Shown here in pieces: positions 6,614-12,136 of a stretch of 12,136 bases of DNA; within the stretch, counting starts at the first letter, position 1, and every line of letters begins with the position of its first letter. The stretch spans positions 1-12,136 of the forward strand of contig CAZOPF010000141.1 in assembly GCA_964581605.1 (NCBI GenBank). The letters run 5' to 3'. The position numbers were made by a program, and so were the translations under genes. This stretch comes from CAADGU01 sp964581605 (GTDB lineage: Bacteria > Chloroflexota > Anaerolineae > Promineifilales > Promineifilaceae). The notes beneath the pieces are model-generated. The model saw only the letters and a program-made list of their open reading frames with translations. It did not search any database and was not told the DNA's origin.

Positions 6614-7585
6614 TTATTTAGACCCCAGGGGTTTCAGAAAACCCTTAGGCTCTTCTGCTTCCTCGGCCGCCTGGTGGAGGCGCGGGTCCAGGCGATAGGC
6701 CAGGATGCTGGCAAACAGATCGGCGACGAGCAGCCAGCTTCCCAGGATAACGGTGACGATGGCGATGAGTTCAGGATCGCCAAAAAACTGCCCCTGGGCC
6801 CGTGCGTCTAGCCGCAGACCGATGGTGAGCAAGAAGATACGGCCGATACCCGGCCACAAAAAGATCGCCTCCACGATGACCAGTTCACCCACCATCAGCC
6901 GGGTGGCTTCGCCGATGGTAATGAGGATGGGTGAGAGCATGTTGGGCAGGGCGTGCCGCCAGAAAAGCTGCCACCAACTCAGCCCTTTGCTGCGTGCCAC
7001 CTGGATGTAATCTTTTTGCAGTTCATTTTCCAACAAACCGGCGGTCACTTTAGCCAGGTGGAAAGTGGGCTGAATGGCTAATACCAGCACAGGCAGAATG
7101 AGATGCTGGTCTATGCCAAAGCCGCTGATGGGCAACAATGGCTTTTTATAAGCAGAGTAGAGGATGCGGTAAACAATAAACGAGAGCAGAACAGCGCCAA
7201 GTACGAAACCGGGCATAGAGGATCCGGCCGCCAGAAAGGTGAGCGCCAGGGGATGAATGCGCCGGGTGCGGCGAGAGATGGCCAGAAAACCAAAGAGCAA
7301 CCCCAGGGTGATAGTGGTGAGCAGGGCAGTGGTGAGCAAGATCAGGCTATTTTTGATGGGGGCGCGGATAACTTCGGCGACTGGAGTGCGGGCCACTTCG
7401 CCTAAATCACCGGCCAACAGGGCTTGCAGGTATTCATCATAATGGCTTTCTCGTTGTTCGGCGGCTTCGCCGGCGGGTGAAAAGAAGAGATGAGGGTGAA
7501 GCAGGGCGTAATGGTAGGCAACATAGTTAAGCAGCCCTAGAATGATGAGCATGATGATGATTTTGCGGGTGATGAGGCTGGCCAT
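6614..7585 (-). CDS. dppB: Peptide/nickel ABC transporter permease, DppB type
   Basis: A 323-residue permease with an N-terminal membrane segment (about 7-26), a periplasmic region with L-Q-A-L-L-A-G-D-L-G-E at about 53-63 (the usual 'y...l.GDlG' element of DppB), and hydrophobic segments at about 80-103, 113-140, 161-180, 217-245 and 272-298. The ATPase-docking motif is D-Y-I-Q-V-A-R-S-K-G-L at 192-202, a good fit to the family's 'yv..ArAKGl'. The usual 'GLD.P' segment after the first helix is poorly conserved, so the N-terminal half is divergent. It is the first transporter gene of the operon. No binding-protein gene lies next to it. No clear Shine-Dalgarno sequence precedes the ATG at 7585. 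No copy of the common ACGGCCGT octamer occurs in this gene. Confidence 0.93.
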   Translation of the reverse strand: MASLITRKIIIMLIILGLLNYVAYHYALLHPHLFFSPAGEAAEQRESHYDEYLQALLAGDLGEVARTPVAEVIRAPIKNSLILLTTALLTTITLGLLFGFLAISRRTRRIHPLALTFLAAGSSMPGFVLGAVLLSFIVYRILYSAYKKPLLPISGFGIDQHLILPVLVLAIQPTFHLAKVTAGLLENELQKDYIQVARSKGLSWWQLFWRHALPNMLSPILITIGEATRLMVGELVIVEAIFLWPGIGRIFLLTIGLRLDARAQGQFFGDPELIAIVTVILGSWLLVADLFASILAYRLDPRLHQAAEEAEEPKGFLKPLGSK

Positions 7586-7749
7586 AGGGTTTTGTTGCAG
7601 TTGGTAATGGGTAATCCGAAATCAGAAGCCGGGTTTCGGACTTCGGCATTAGGGTGAGAGGGGTTGGAATTGCTCTGGATTCCAGAAGCCGGCCAGGTGG
7701 TTGAGACACGGCCGTGACCAGATTTACGAACAAAAGAGATGAATGAAAT
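7586..7749. other. 164-bp spacer upstream of dppB with short repeats
   Basis: The likely leader or promoter region of dppBCDF. It holds the two-unit heptamer GGTAATG-GGTAATC (7603-7616), inverted pair CCGAAA/TTTCGG (about 7616-7640), the decamer CAGAAGCCGG twice (7623-7632 and 7682-7691) and one ACGGCCGT at 7708-7715, the only copy outside a gene. I cannot point to a convincing promoter, operator or riboswitch here. Confidence 0.5.
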
Positions 7750-8247
7750 TCACGTCTCTGGCAAGCGGTGGCGGTGATTGCGGTAGACGATAAAACCAAG
7801 CAACAGGACGATGAGGAACAAGGCCAGTTCATCCACTAAACCAGGAAGCCAATGGTGGCCAAACCAGGCATAAATGCCGGTAATGATCACCGCCAGCAAC
7901 AGATAGCTGGGAGCAATTTTTTTTACGATCAGGGTGGCGGTGAAAAAAGCACCAACAGCCATGACGACGGCATCTTCGGCCGGGCCGGGCACAAAATCCG
8001 GGACGATGGTGTAGAGAAAACTCGAAAGGAGAGGGAGGAAGGTAAAGAGCCAGCTTAGATTTTCGATGGTGAAGGCGATGAGCACGGCCGTAGCCATCAT
8101 CAACACAAATATCCCCCCACCAATCATCATCCCGGTCTGTGCATCCCAGCGCCCCCAACCCGCCGCAAAACCAATGATTGGCAAGATAAAGGCCAGCAGC
8201 ATGAAGGTGCAAGAAAGATATCCTTTTCTGCGGTCAAGCGTTTCCAA
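7750..8247 (-). CDS. Integral membrane protein of unknown function with a DUF1232-like motif
   Basis: I do not recognise this protein with certainty. From a TTG at 8247 it is 165 residues, mostly hydrophobic, with about five or six membrane segments (about 16-31, 40-60, 62-80, 95-112, 113-127, 141-155) and a short basic tail (YRNHRHRLPET). The stretch V-P-D-F-V-P-G-P-A-E-D-A (82-93) resembles the core 'iPDfiP..gylDDa' of DUF1232 (YkvA-like) proteins, but the rest does not clearly fit. The TTG is preferred because GGAGG (8256-8260) sits eight bases upstream. An ATG at 8268 would abut a strong hairpin and lacks a ribosome site, and an ATG at 8202 lacks one too. It ends 164 bp before dppB on the same strand. 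Confidence 0.75.
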   Translation of the reverse strand: METLDRRKGYLSCTFMLLAFILPIIGFAAGWGRWDAQTGMMIGGGIFVLMMATAVLIAFTIENLSWLFTFLPLLSSFLYTIVPDFVPGPAEDAVVMAVGAFFTATLIVKKIAPSYLLLAVIITGIYAWFGHHWLPGLVDELALFLIVLLLGFIVYRNHRHRLPET

Positions 8248-8255
8248 AAACCAGA

Positions 8256-8260
8256 CCTCC
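8256..8260 (-). promoter_or_regulatory. Shine-Dalgarno GGAGG deciding a TTG start
   Basis: GGAGG on the minus strand lies eight bases before TTG at 8247 and inside the reading frame if the ATG at 8268 were used. This is the main reason for choosing the TTG start of the membrane protein. Confidence 0.6.
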
Positions 8261-8268
8261 GCTAACAT

Positions 8269-8301
8269 AACGAGCCATCCCGGCAGCCAGGATGGCTCGT
8301 T
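8269..8301. terminator. Strong hairpin after the Yip1 gene (possible terminator or processing site)
   Basis: AACGAGCCATCC (8269-8280) and GGATGGCTCGTT (8290-8301) form a perfect 12-bp stem with a 9-base loop, 35 bp after the stop of the Yip1 gene and just before the next gene. There is no clear T-run on either strand, so it is not a textbook intrinsic terminator; it could be an attenuator, a processing site or a dispersed palindrome. Confidence 0.55.
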
Positions 8302-8335
8302 AAGACAAATGCTCCATGACGGTCCTGGAGACCAG

Positions 8336-8875
8336 TTAAGAGCCTAATGCGCCCAGACCCACGGAAACTCCCAGCCCTAAAGCGCCCAGAATGGCACTCA
8401 GGACAAAGGAGACAATGACAACGGCCACAAAAGCAATAATCGCCGTCAAGAACGCCTTGGTATTATCCAGGTCAAGCCCTTGTCTGATGGCAATAAACGT
8501 GCAGGCCAGCGTCCATATCCAACCCACAAAACCACCACAGACAGGGATAATGGCTAAAATGCCCGGCGCCTGGGCAAAACCCAATACACGGAGCATCTCG
8601 CCCATTGTGGCCTTGCCACCAAAAAAGCTGGTGCCGACAAAATAGGTAGCTGCCGACCAGACCAGCCAGCCAATAAAGGCGCTCAACAGGGTGTATACCA
8701 GCGTCCCCAGGAAGTTGCCACCCATCACAGAGCTAATAGCGCCACCAAGAACACCGCCGATGATGGCTACCACGGCCACCACAATGGCTGCCTGCGTGGT
8801 CGCATTTTCATCCGCTTCGATGGCTTCATAAGTCGCTGCATCCAGCTTCAAAACACCAATAATTCTCTCGATCAT
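8336..8875 (-). CDS. Yip1-domain integral membrane protein
   Basis: A 179-residue membrane protein with about five hydrophobic segments (about 29-50, 55-80, 97-112, 115-131, 142-168). The middle segments have the Yip1 (PF04893) pattern: M-L-R-V-L-G-F-A-Q-A-P at 94-104, then W-T-L-A-C-T-F-I-A-I-R-Q-G-L at 121-134. Bacterial Yip1 proteins are widespread and mostly uncharacterised; the eukaryotic relatives act in vesicle traffic, which should not be carried over to this protein. The N-terminal cytoplasmic part (I-I-G-V-L-K-L-D-A-A-T-Y-E) is the usual amphipathic start. GGAGG lies six bases before the ATG at 8875, so this start is well supported. The gene is flanked on both sides by membrane-protein genes on the same strand. 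Confidence 0.85.
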   Translation of the reverse strand: MIERIIGVLKLDAATYEAIEADENATTQAAIVVAVVAIIGGVLGGAISSVMGGNFLGTLVYTLLSAFIGWLVWSAATYFVGTSFFGGKATMGEMLRVLGFAQAPGILAIIPVCGGFVGWIWTLACTFIAIRQGLDLDNTKAFLTAIIAFVAVVIVSFVLSAILGALGLGVSVGLGALGS

Positions 8876-8921
8876 GATTTGCCTCCAATTTAGGTAAAAG
8901 GTTTGTAAATCGCCAAACTTT

Positions 8922-8948
8922 GAAACCCTGGTTTGCCAGAGGAGTTTC
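8922..8948. other. Imperfect hairpin in the spacer between the DUF4126 and Yip1 genes
   Basis: GAAAC (8922-8926) pairs with GTTTC (8944-8948), and inside it CTGG (8928-8931) pairs with CCAG (8936-8939). The 108-bp spacer 8876-8983 holds nothing else clear apart from a minus-strand A-run (about 8973-8979). A weak signal that could be chance. Confidence 0.25.
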
Positions 8949-8983
8949 CTGAATAGAGAAATCCGCTCTCTTTTTTTAACGCT

Positions 8984-9559
8984 CTAAACCTGAAAGGCAT
9001 ACCGCTTGCGGCGCTGGCGGCGGCGCAGGAAGCGTATCGCGGCTACTCCGCCAAGCACGAATAAAATAGCGGCCAGGATGGGCACAAAAATTGCCAGGAG
9101 GGTAACAATCACGGCCGTGACATCCTCTACAATGCTCACTGCCCAATTACCGGTACCCGCTGTAGCGGCCGTAACCACAGGCCGCGCTGTCGTCTTCACC
9201 GTATGCACACCACCAGCCACCAACAAACCGGCTAACAATGCAACTGCCGGGTGCATATCGGTGATCAGATTGGCATTGGCGGCAAACAAAATAGCCCCCG
9301 CTGCCGGCCGAATGAACGTTTGGATGCCGTCATTCAGGCTGTCTACGGCTGGTATCTTGTCTACCAACATTTCGATAATCAGCAAAATAGAAATAATGAC
9401 GATGGCCCACCATTCCCCCAGCATATTGTACGGTGCTGCCAGTTTCAGAATGGGATCACCTAATGGATAATGAGCCGCTACCGCTACTAAAAGCAGTGGA
9501 ATGTAGGCGTTGAGGCCAGAAGCTCCGGCCAAGCCAAATGCAGTGATGATGTTTAGCAT
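8984..9559 (-). CDS. DUF4126 family membrane protein
   Basis: A 191-residue integral membrane protein matching DUF4126 (PF13548). Family-like blocks are G-L-A-G-A-S-G-L-N-A-Y-I-P-L-L at 9-23, E-M-L-V-D-K-I-P-A-V-D-S-L-N-D at 63-77, I-R-P-A-A-G-A-I-L at 83-91, and G-G-V-H-T-V-K-T-T-A-R-P at 116-127. The last block precedes a long hydrophobic helix (about 145-178) and a strongly basic tail (RRRQRRKR). The function of the family is not known. AGAGG five bases before the ATG at 9559 supports this start. A longer reading frame continuing upstream through the N-gap is an artefact. It is the first complete gene left of the assembly gap, and its relation to the DUF2085 gene on the far side depends on the true gap size. 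Confidence 0.88.
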   Translation of the reverse strand: MLNIITAFGLAGASGLNAYIPLLLVAVAAHYPLGDPILKLAAPYNMLGEWWAIVIISILLIIEMLVDKIPAVDSLNDGIQTFIRPAAGAILFAANANLITDMHPAVALLAGLLVAGGVHTVKTTARPVVTAATAGTGNWAVSIVEDVTAVIVTLLAIFVPILAAILFVLGGVAAIRFLRRRQRRKRYAFQV

Positions 9560-9589
9560 AAGATCCTCTTTATTGGTCAGTAAACAGTG

Positions 9590-9689
9590 NNNNNNNNNNN
9601 NNNNNNNNNNNNNNNNNNNNNNNNNNNNNNNNNNNNNNNNNNNNNNNNNNNNNNNNNNNNNNNNNNNNNNNNNNNNNNNNNNNNNNNNN
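9590..9689. other. Assembly gap of exactly 100 N
   Basis: One hundred undetermined bases, the conventional placeholder for a scaffold join of unknown size. It lies between the stop of the DUF2085 gene (9691) and the leader of the DUF4126 gene, so further genes could be missing here. Confidence 1.
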
Positions 9690-9690
9690 C

Positions 9691-10533
9691 TTAAAGACCG
9701 GGAAACCCGGTAATGGTGCCAAAGGATTGCAGGCGGATGTAGGTGATCACGCTCAACTGTCCAATGGCTAAAATAAGACAAATGGTTAAGGGCACGGCCG
9801 TGTCTCGCCACTGCCTGGCCCGCCCATCACGCCGCAGCAATACCAGCAACAGAATGGCATTGATGCCCGTCAGGATGAGGAGTTGCCCGGCTACGCTGGC
9901 TAAAGCCAGTACGTACAGCACCGTGGGCTGGTTGCTCAAAACGAGCAAAACGGCCGTGCCCGCCACCAATAGCAGCCCCGCCAACTCCCGAAAAGAGCCA
10001 ATGGCCGGTCGCCATTCACTTTCCGCCCACAGCGTTTGCGCCAGCACCGGGAACAAAAACAGCCCCATCGCCAGCCCCGCGCCCATACCCGTTACCAGCC
10101 GCAGCCAGTTGCGCGGCTCATACACGTGTGGGAAGTCGGGGAAAAAGTGCGTGTACGAGTTCACCCCATCAATGCCCATAATGCCAATAAAGGCCAGAAG
10201 CGTGAGCAAAATGGGCCAGCGCGGCAGTTCACTCCAACGCGCCCGGCCGGCCAGCAGCAGCGTCAGCAGCACCAGAAAAACACCCAGATACATGCCGGTA
10301 CACCGGGCACATAAAGGGAATTGACGGCCGTTAATCATAAACGAGCGCTCTGTTATGCGGTGACAAAGCGCGGCTCCCATCCAATCAGCCCCATTCAACA
10401 GATGGCTATGTGCTGCGGACGGGGCGTCGGTAAGGGTATAAACCCCCATTGCTACCACCACCAGCAACAGCCAGAGCCAACGGCCGTAGCTCCCCCGCCG
10501 TTCAGCCAGCCGATTAACCGCTTTCTTATCCAC
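9691..10533 (-). CDS. DUF2085 family membrane protein with Cys/His motif
   Basis: About 280 residues with six or seven membrane segments. It carries the DUF2085 (PF09858) signature: A-L-C-H-R-I-T-E-R-S-F at about 55-65, then Q-F-P-L-C-A-R-C-T-G-M-Y-L-G at 71-84. The C-H-R plus C-x-x-C arrangement on one side of the membrane suggests metal or thiol chemistry, but no function is established to my knowledge. The family is usually short (about 100-150 residues); the additional C-terminal membrane half makes this a longer version. The stop codon lies two bases from the assembly gap. I prefer the GTG at 10533, which overlaps the upstream gene by 8 bp and has AGGTGAGG before it. A GTG at 10539 and a TTG at 10575 are alternatives. 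Overlap implies coupled translation with the repeat-protein gene. Confidence 0.85.
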   Translation of the reverse strand: MDKKAVNRLAERRGSYGRWLWLLLVVVAMGVYTLTDAPSAAHSHLLNGADWMGAALCHRITERSFMINGRQFPLCARCTGMYLGVFLVLLTLLLAGRARWSELPRWPILLTLLAFIGIMGIDGVNSYTHFFPDFPHVYEPRNWLRLVTGMGAGLAMGLFLFPVLAQTLWAESEWRPAIGSFRELAGLLLVAGTAVLLVLSNQPTVLYVLALASVAGQLLILTGINAILLLVLLRRDGRARQWRDTAVPLTICLILAIGQLSVITYIRLQSFGTITGFPGL

Positions 10534-10930
10534 CCTCACCTGACGGCTCGTCAGCTTGATCGGGCAGGGGAACAAAAAAGAAGAACCATGCGGCCGCCGC
10601 TTCTACCGGATGGTGCATGTTTTCCACGAACCCTACATACTCATCACGCCCCATGCGTACATGCCGGTAAATTTTGCCTTCGGCCGTTACACTGGCAGCA
10701 TAATCATCCGGGCCAAACTGATGCGCATAAATATGGCCGTCGCCGTCAACACGGCCGACGTATTTATCAGGGCCACTCCTGTGGGCATGAACTTCACCGT
10801 TCCCATAATCCACCCGGCCAATATAGGTGTCAGGGCCAAAATGCTCGCTATACACACGGCCGTTATCAGGATCAATCTTACCAACATAACTATCAGGGGC
10901 GTTGTTACGGTGCCTGTAAATTTTGGACAT
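10526..10930 (-). CDS. Five-fold 20-21-residue repeat protein (beta-flower-like), hydrophobic C-terminus
   Basis: A 134-residue protein that I do not recognise as a named family. Residues 3-105 are five repeats, at 3-23, 24-44, 45-64, 65-84 and 85-105. The consensus is G-[KRH]-[IV]-Y-x-H-x-x-G-P-D-x-Y-[VI]-G-x-[VI]-D. Strands alternate with Gly-Pro-Asp or Asp-Gly turns, so each unit should be a beta-hairpin, and five together could close into a small ring or 'flower' like the recently defined beta-flower protein families; this is inference. The last 29 residues are different: M-H-H-P-V-E, a hydrophobic block A-A-A-A-W-F-F-F-F-V-P-L (about 111-122), then an acidic tail. The block is short for a full membrane span. 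AGGAG seven bases before the ATG at 10930 supports the start. It overlaps the DUF2085 gene, suggesting a joint role at the membrane. Confidence 0.85.
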   Translation of the reverse strand: MSKIYRHRNNAPDSYVGKIDPDNGRVYSEHFGPDTYIGRVDYGNGEVHAHRSGPDKYVGRVDGDGHIYAHQFGPDDYAASVTAEGKIYRHVRMGRDEYVGFVENMHHPVEAAAAWFFFFVPLPDQADEPSGEGG

Positions 10931-11020
10931 GTAAAAACTCCTGCGCGTAAAAACCCTTTGCCCCTTTGCCGGGATTCAAACTTCTCACGTGGCATTCAGG
11001 CAAACAAAATTCATACAACG

Positions 11021-11050
11021 ATTATACGTTACCCCACTTTGACAAAACAA
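11021..11050 (-). promoter_or_regulatory. Candidate promoter for the repeat-protein/DUF2085 genes
   Basis: A perfect TATAAT -10 box on the minus strand (11026-11021) has TTGTTT at an 18-bp spacing (11050-11045); a better -35, TTGTCA (11045-11040), is only 13 bp away. Transcription would start near 11014 and give an approximately 85-base leader before the ATG at 10930. The rest of the 127-bp spacer (10931-11057) shows no other clear element. Confidence 0.45.
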
Positions 11051-11057
11051 ACCCATC

Positions 11058-12041
11058 CTATTTGCCATATCCATTTGGGTGCGCCACGTGCCAGTTCCAG
11101 GCGGTTTCGATGATGGTGCGTAGATTGGCGTAGCGGGGCTGCCAGCCCAAATCGTGGTTGATGCTTTCGCTGCTGGCGATCAGCACGGCGGGGTCGCCGG
11201 GGCGGCGCGGGCCAATGACGGCGGGAATGGGATGTCCGGTCACGTCGCGGGCGGTCTGGATGACATCTTTGACGCTGTAGCCACGGCCGTTGCCCAGATT
11301 ATATTTGCCGCTTGGCCCCCCATTCAGCAGAGCACGCATGGCTAAAATGTGTGCTTCAGCCAGATCAACTACGTGGATGTAATCACGCACGCAGGAGCCG
11401 TCCGGCGTGTTGTAATCATCGCCAAAAACGGTGATTTTTTCGCGCTTTCCTAAGGCCACTTCCAGCACTAAGGGAATAAGGTGTGTCTCTGGGTCATGGT
11501 CTTCGCCGCGCTCTTCGGTGGCGCCGCAGGCATTGAAGTAACGCAGGCAGGTGTAGCGCATCCCATACAGCCGATCCATCCAATACAGATAACGTTCGAT
11601 GATATTTTTGGATTCCCCGTAGGGGCTGCCGGGCACAATGCGTTCGTTTTCATCTATGGGCATGCGTTCGGGGTCGTCAAACAGGTTGGCGGTGGAGGAG
11701 AGAATGAACCCCTTCACGCCATGCTGCACGGCACTTTCCAGCAGGTTGAGGCCGTTGACGATGTTGTCGCGCAGGTAGAGAAACGGCCGTTCCATTGATT
11801 CGCCCACCAGTGTGTAAGAAGCAAAGTGCATAATGCCGTCCGGTTTGTGGGTGGCGATGGTGGTTTCGACGGCCGTCTTGTCCGCCAGATCCCCCTCTAC
11901 AAACAGTGCATCTGGGTGGACGGCTTCCCGGTGTCCCTGATACAGATTGTCAAAGACCACCACTTCTTCACCCGCCTTGATCAAACATTCCACCGCAATA
12001 CTGCCAATATACCCGGCCCCGCCGGTAACAAGAATTTTCAT
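11058..12041 (-). CDS. galE: UDP-glucose 4-epimerase
   Basis: A 327-residue extended short-chain dehydrogenase that interconverts UDP-glucose and UDP-galactose, feeding galactose use and cell-surface glycan synthesis. The NAD-binding turn is G-G-A-G-Y-I-G at 7-13. The catalytic set is S-S-T at 115-117 with Y141-x-x-x-K145 (P-Y-G-E-S-K). The GalE-specific block L-R-Y-F-N-A-C-G-A at about 166-174 and the C-terminal R-D-Y-I-H-V-V-D-L-A and Y-N-L-G-N-G-R-G-Y-S stretches are present. The S-S-T-A-N-L-F version of the active-site loop differs from the enterobacterial S-S-S-A-T-V-Y-G but occurs in other bacterial epimerases. Length is about ten residues shorter than E. coli GalE. GAGAGG lies about nine bases before the ATG at 12041. 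The gene is first of the co-oriented row, with a 127-bp spacer holding a promoter after it. Confidence 0.95.
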   Translation of the reverse strand: MKILVTGGAGYIGSIAVECLIKAGEEVVVFDNLYQGHREAVHPDALFVEGDLADKTAVETTIATHKPDGIMHFASYTLVGESMERPFLYLRDNIVNGLNLLESAVQHGVKGFILSSTANLFDDPERMPIDENERIVPGSPYGESKNIIERYLYWMDRLYGMRYTCLRYFNACGATEERGEDHDPETHLIPLVLEVALGKREKITVFGDDYNTPDGSCVRDYIHVVDLAEAHILAMRALLNGGPSGKYNLGNGRGYSVKDVIQTARDVTGHPIPAVIGPRRPGDPAVLIASSESINHDLGWQPRYANLRTIIETAWNWHVAHPNGYGK

Positions 12042-12064
12042 GGATGTGTACCTCTCTGATATTA

Positions 12065-12136
12065 AGTGATAAAGTGTTTGAGTGATAAAGTGTTTGAGTG
12101 ATTGAGTGTTTGGGTGTTTGGGTGTTTGGGTGTTTG
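12065..12136. repeat. Octamer tandem array upstream of galE
   Basis: Nine consecutive 8-bp units run to the window edge: AGTGATAA and AGTGTTTG alternate twice, then AGTGATTG, AGTGTTTG, and three GGTGTTTG. It begins 23 bp upstream of the galE start, i.e. in its leader or promoter region, and may continue beyond the window. The graded change of units suggests growth by slippage. Confidence 0.95.

Larger units (their letters stand above)
356..11876. repeat. Dispersed palindromic octamer ACGGCCGT, 26 copies
   Basis: Exact copies start at 356, 506, 854, 920, 1031, 1110, 1713, 3460, 3603, 4107, 4316, 4345, 5398, 6034, 6111, 7708, 8084, 9111, 9794, 9950, 10324, 10480, 10856, 11283, 11783 and 11869. 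All but 7708 lie in genes. There they are read as Thr-Ala-Val (14), as Gly-Arg after Asp, Asn or Tyr (7), or as Arg-Pro (4), so all three phases are used. Chance would give well under one copy in a window this size. It behaves like the HIP1 octamer of cyanobacteria (a different sequence). The core CGGCCG is an EagI-type site. Confidence 0.9.

Noticed and set aside
7527..7832. Minus-strand frame across the dppB start and its spacer
   Set aside because: Low-complexity Ser/Cys/His-rich product that overlaps two real genes and has no family features.
8984..9811. 275-residue frame crossing the N-gap
   Set aside because: The extra N-terminus is translated through unknown bases and the antisense of the DUF2085 gene; the DUF4126 gene starts at 9559 with a good ribosome site.
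10687..10995. Minus-strand 102-residue hydrophobic frame overlapping the repeat-protein gene
   Set aside because: It is a different phase of the five repeats; the repeat protein has the better ribosome site and internally consistent repeats.
11040..11045. TTGTCA as the -35 box for the TATAAT at 11021-11026
   Set aside because: The spacing is only 13 bp, too short for a normal promoter; TTGTTT at 18 bp was used despite a weaker match.

Overview
The window looks like a scaffolded metagenomic or draft assembly from a free-living, moderately GC-rich bacterium. The exact 100-N run at 9590-9689 shows that scaffolding was done. The gene set and the extreme density of one palindromic octamer, ACGGCCGT (26 copies), remind me of the Chloroflexota (Anaerolineae-type) genomes. 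That placement is a guess from memory and nothing in the window proves it.

Layout. Nearly everything is on the minus strand; only prfC is on the plus strand. From the left edge: the 5' part of ureG (urease GTPase chaperone, running off the edge, about 67% GC); then a minus-strand group of three small enzymes, a GNAT acetyltransferase, a pyridoxamine-phosphate-oxidase-like flavoprotein and a hotdog thioesterase. A 226-bp spacer with a palindromic repeat element separates these from divergently transcribed prfC (peptide chain release factor 3). prfC converges, with 11 bp between, on a complete dppBCDF-type peptide/nickel ABC transporter operon (two permeases, two ATPases). No substrate-binding protein gene is in view. 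Upstream of the transporter, still on the minus strand, lie four consecutive integral-membrane proteins of obscure function (an unassigned protein with a DUF1232-like motif, a Yip1-domain protein, a DUF4126-type protein and a DUF2085-type protein). They are preceded by a small protein built of five 20-21-residue repeats, and by galE (UDP-glucose 4-epimerase). An octamer tandem array precedes galE at the right edge.

How the genes fit together. The transporter genes form one functional complex. The repeat protein and the DUF2085 protein overlap by 8 bp and share what looks like one promoter at about 11021-11050. The other membrane proteins are co-oriented but separated by spacers with hairpins, so co-transcription is uncertain. 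The small enzymes and prfC are ordinary housekeeping or accessory functions.

Most unusual signals: (1) the octamer ACGGCCGT, about two orders of magnitude above chance, occurring in all three codon phases; (2) the five-fold repeat protein next to the membrane-protein cluster; (3) short-period (7-8 bp) tandem arrays just in front of genes; (4) several clean inverted repeats between genes; (5) an abrupt composition break at about 175-185, where ureG loses a credible start. I found no CRISPR array, tRNA, rRNA, transposase or phage gene.
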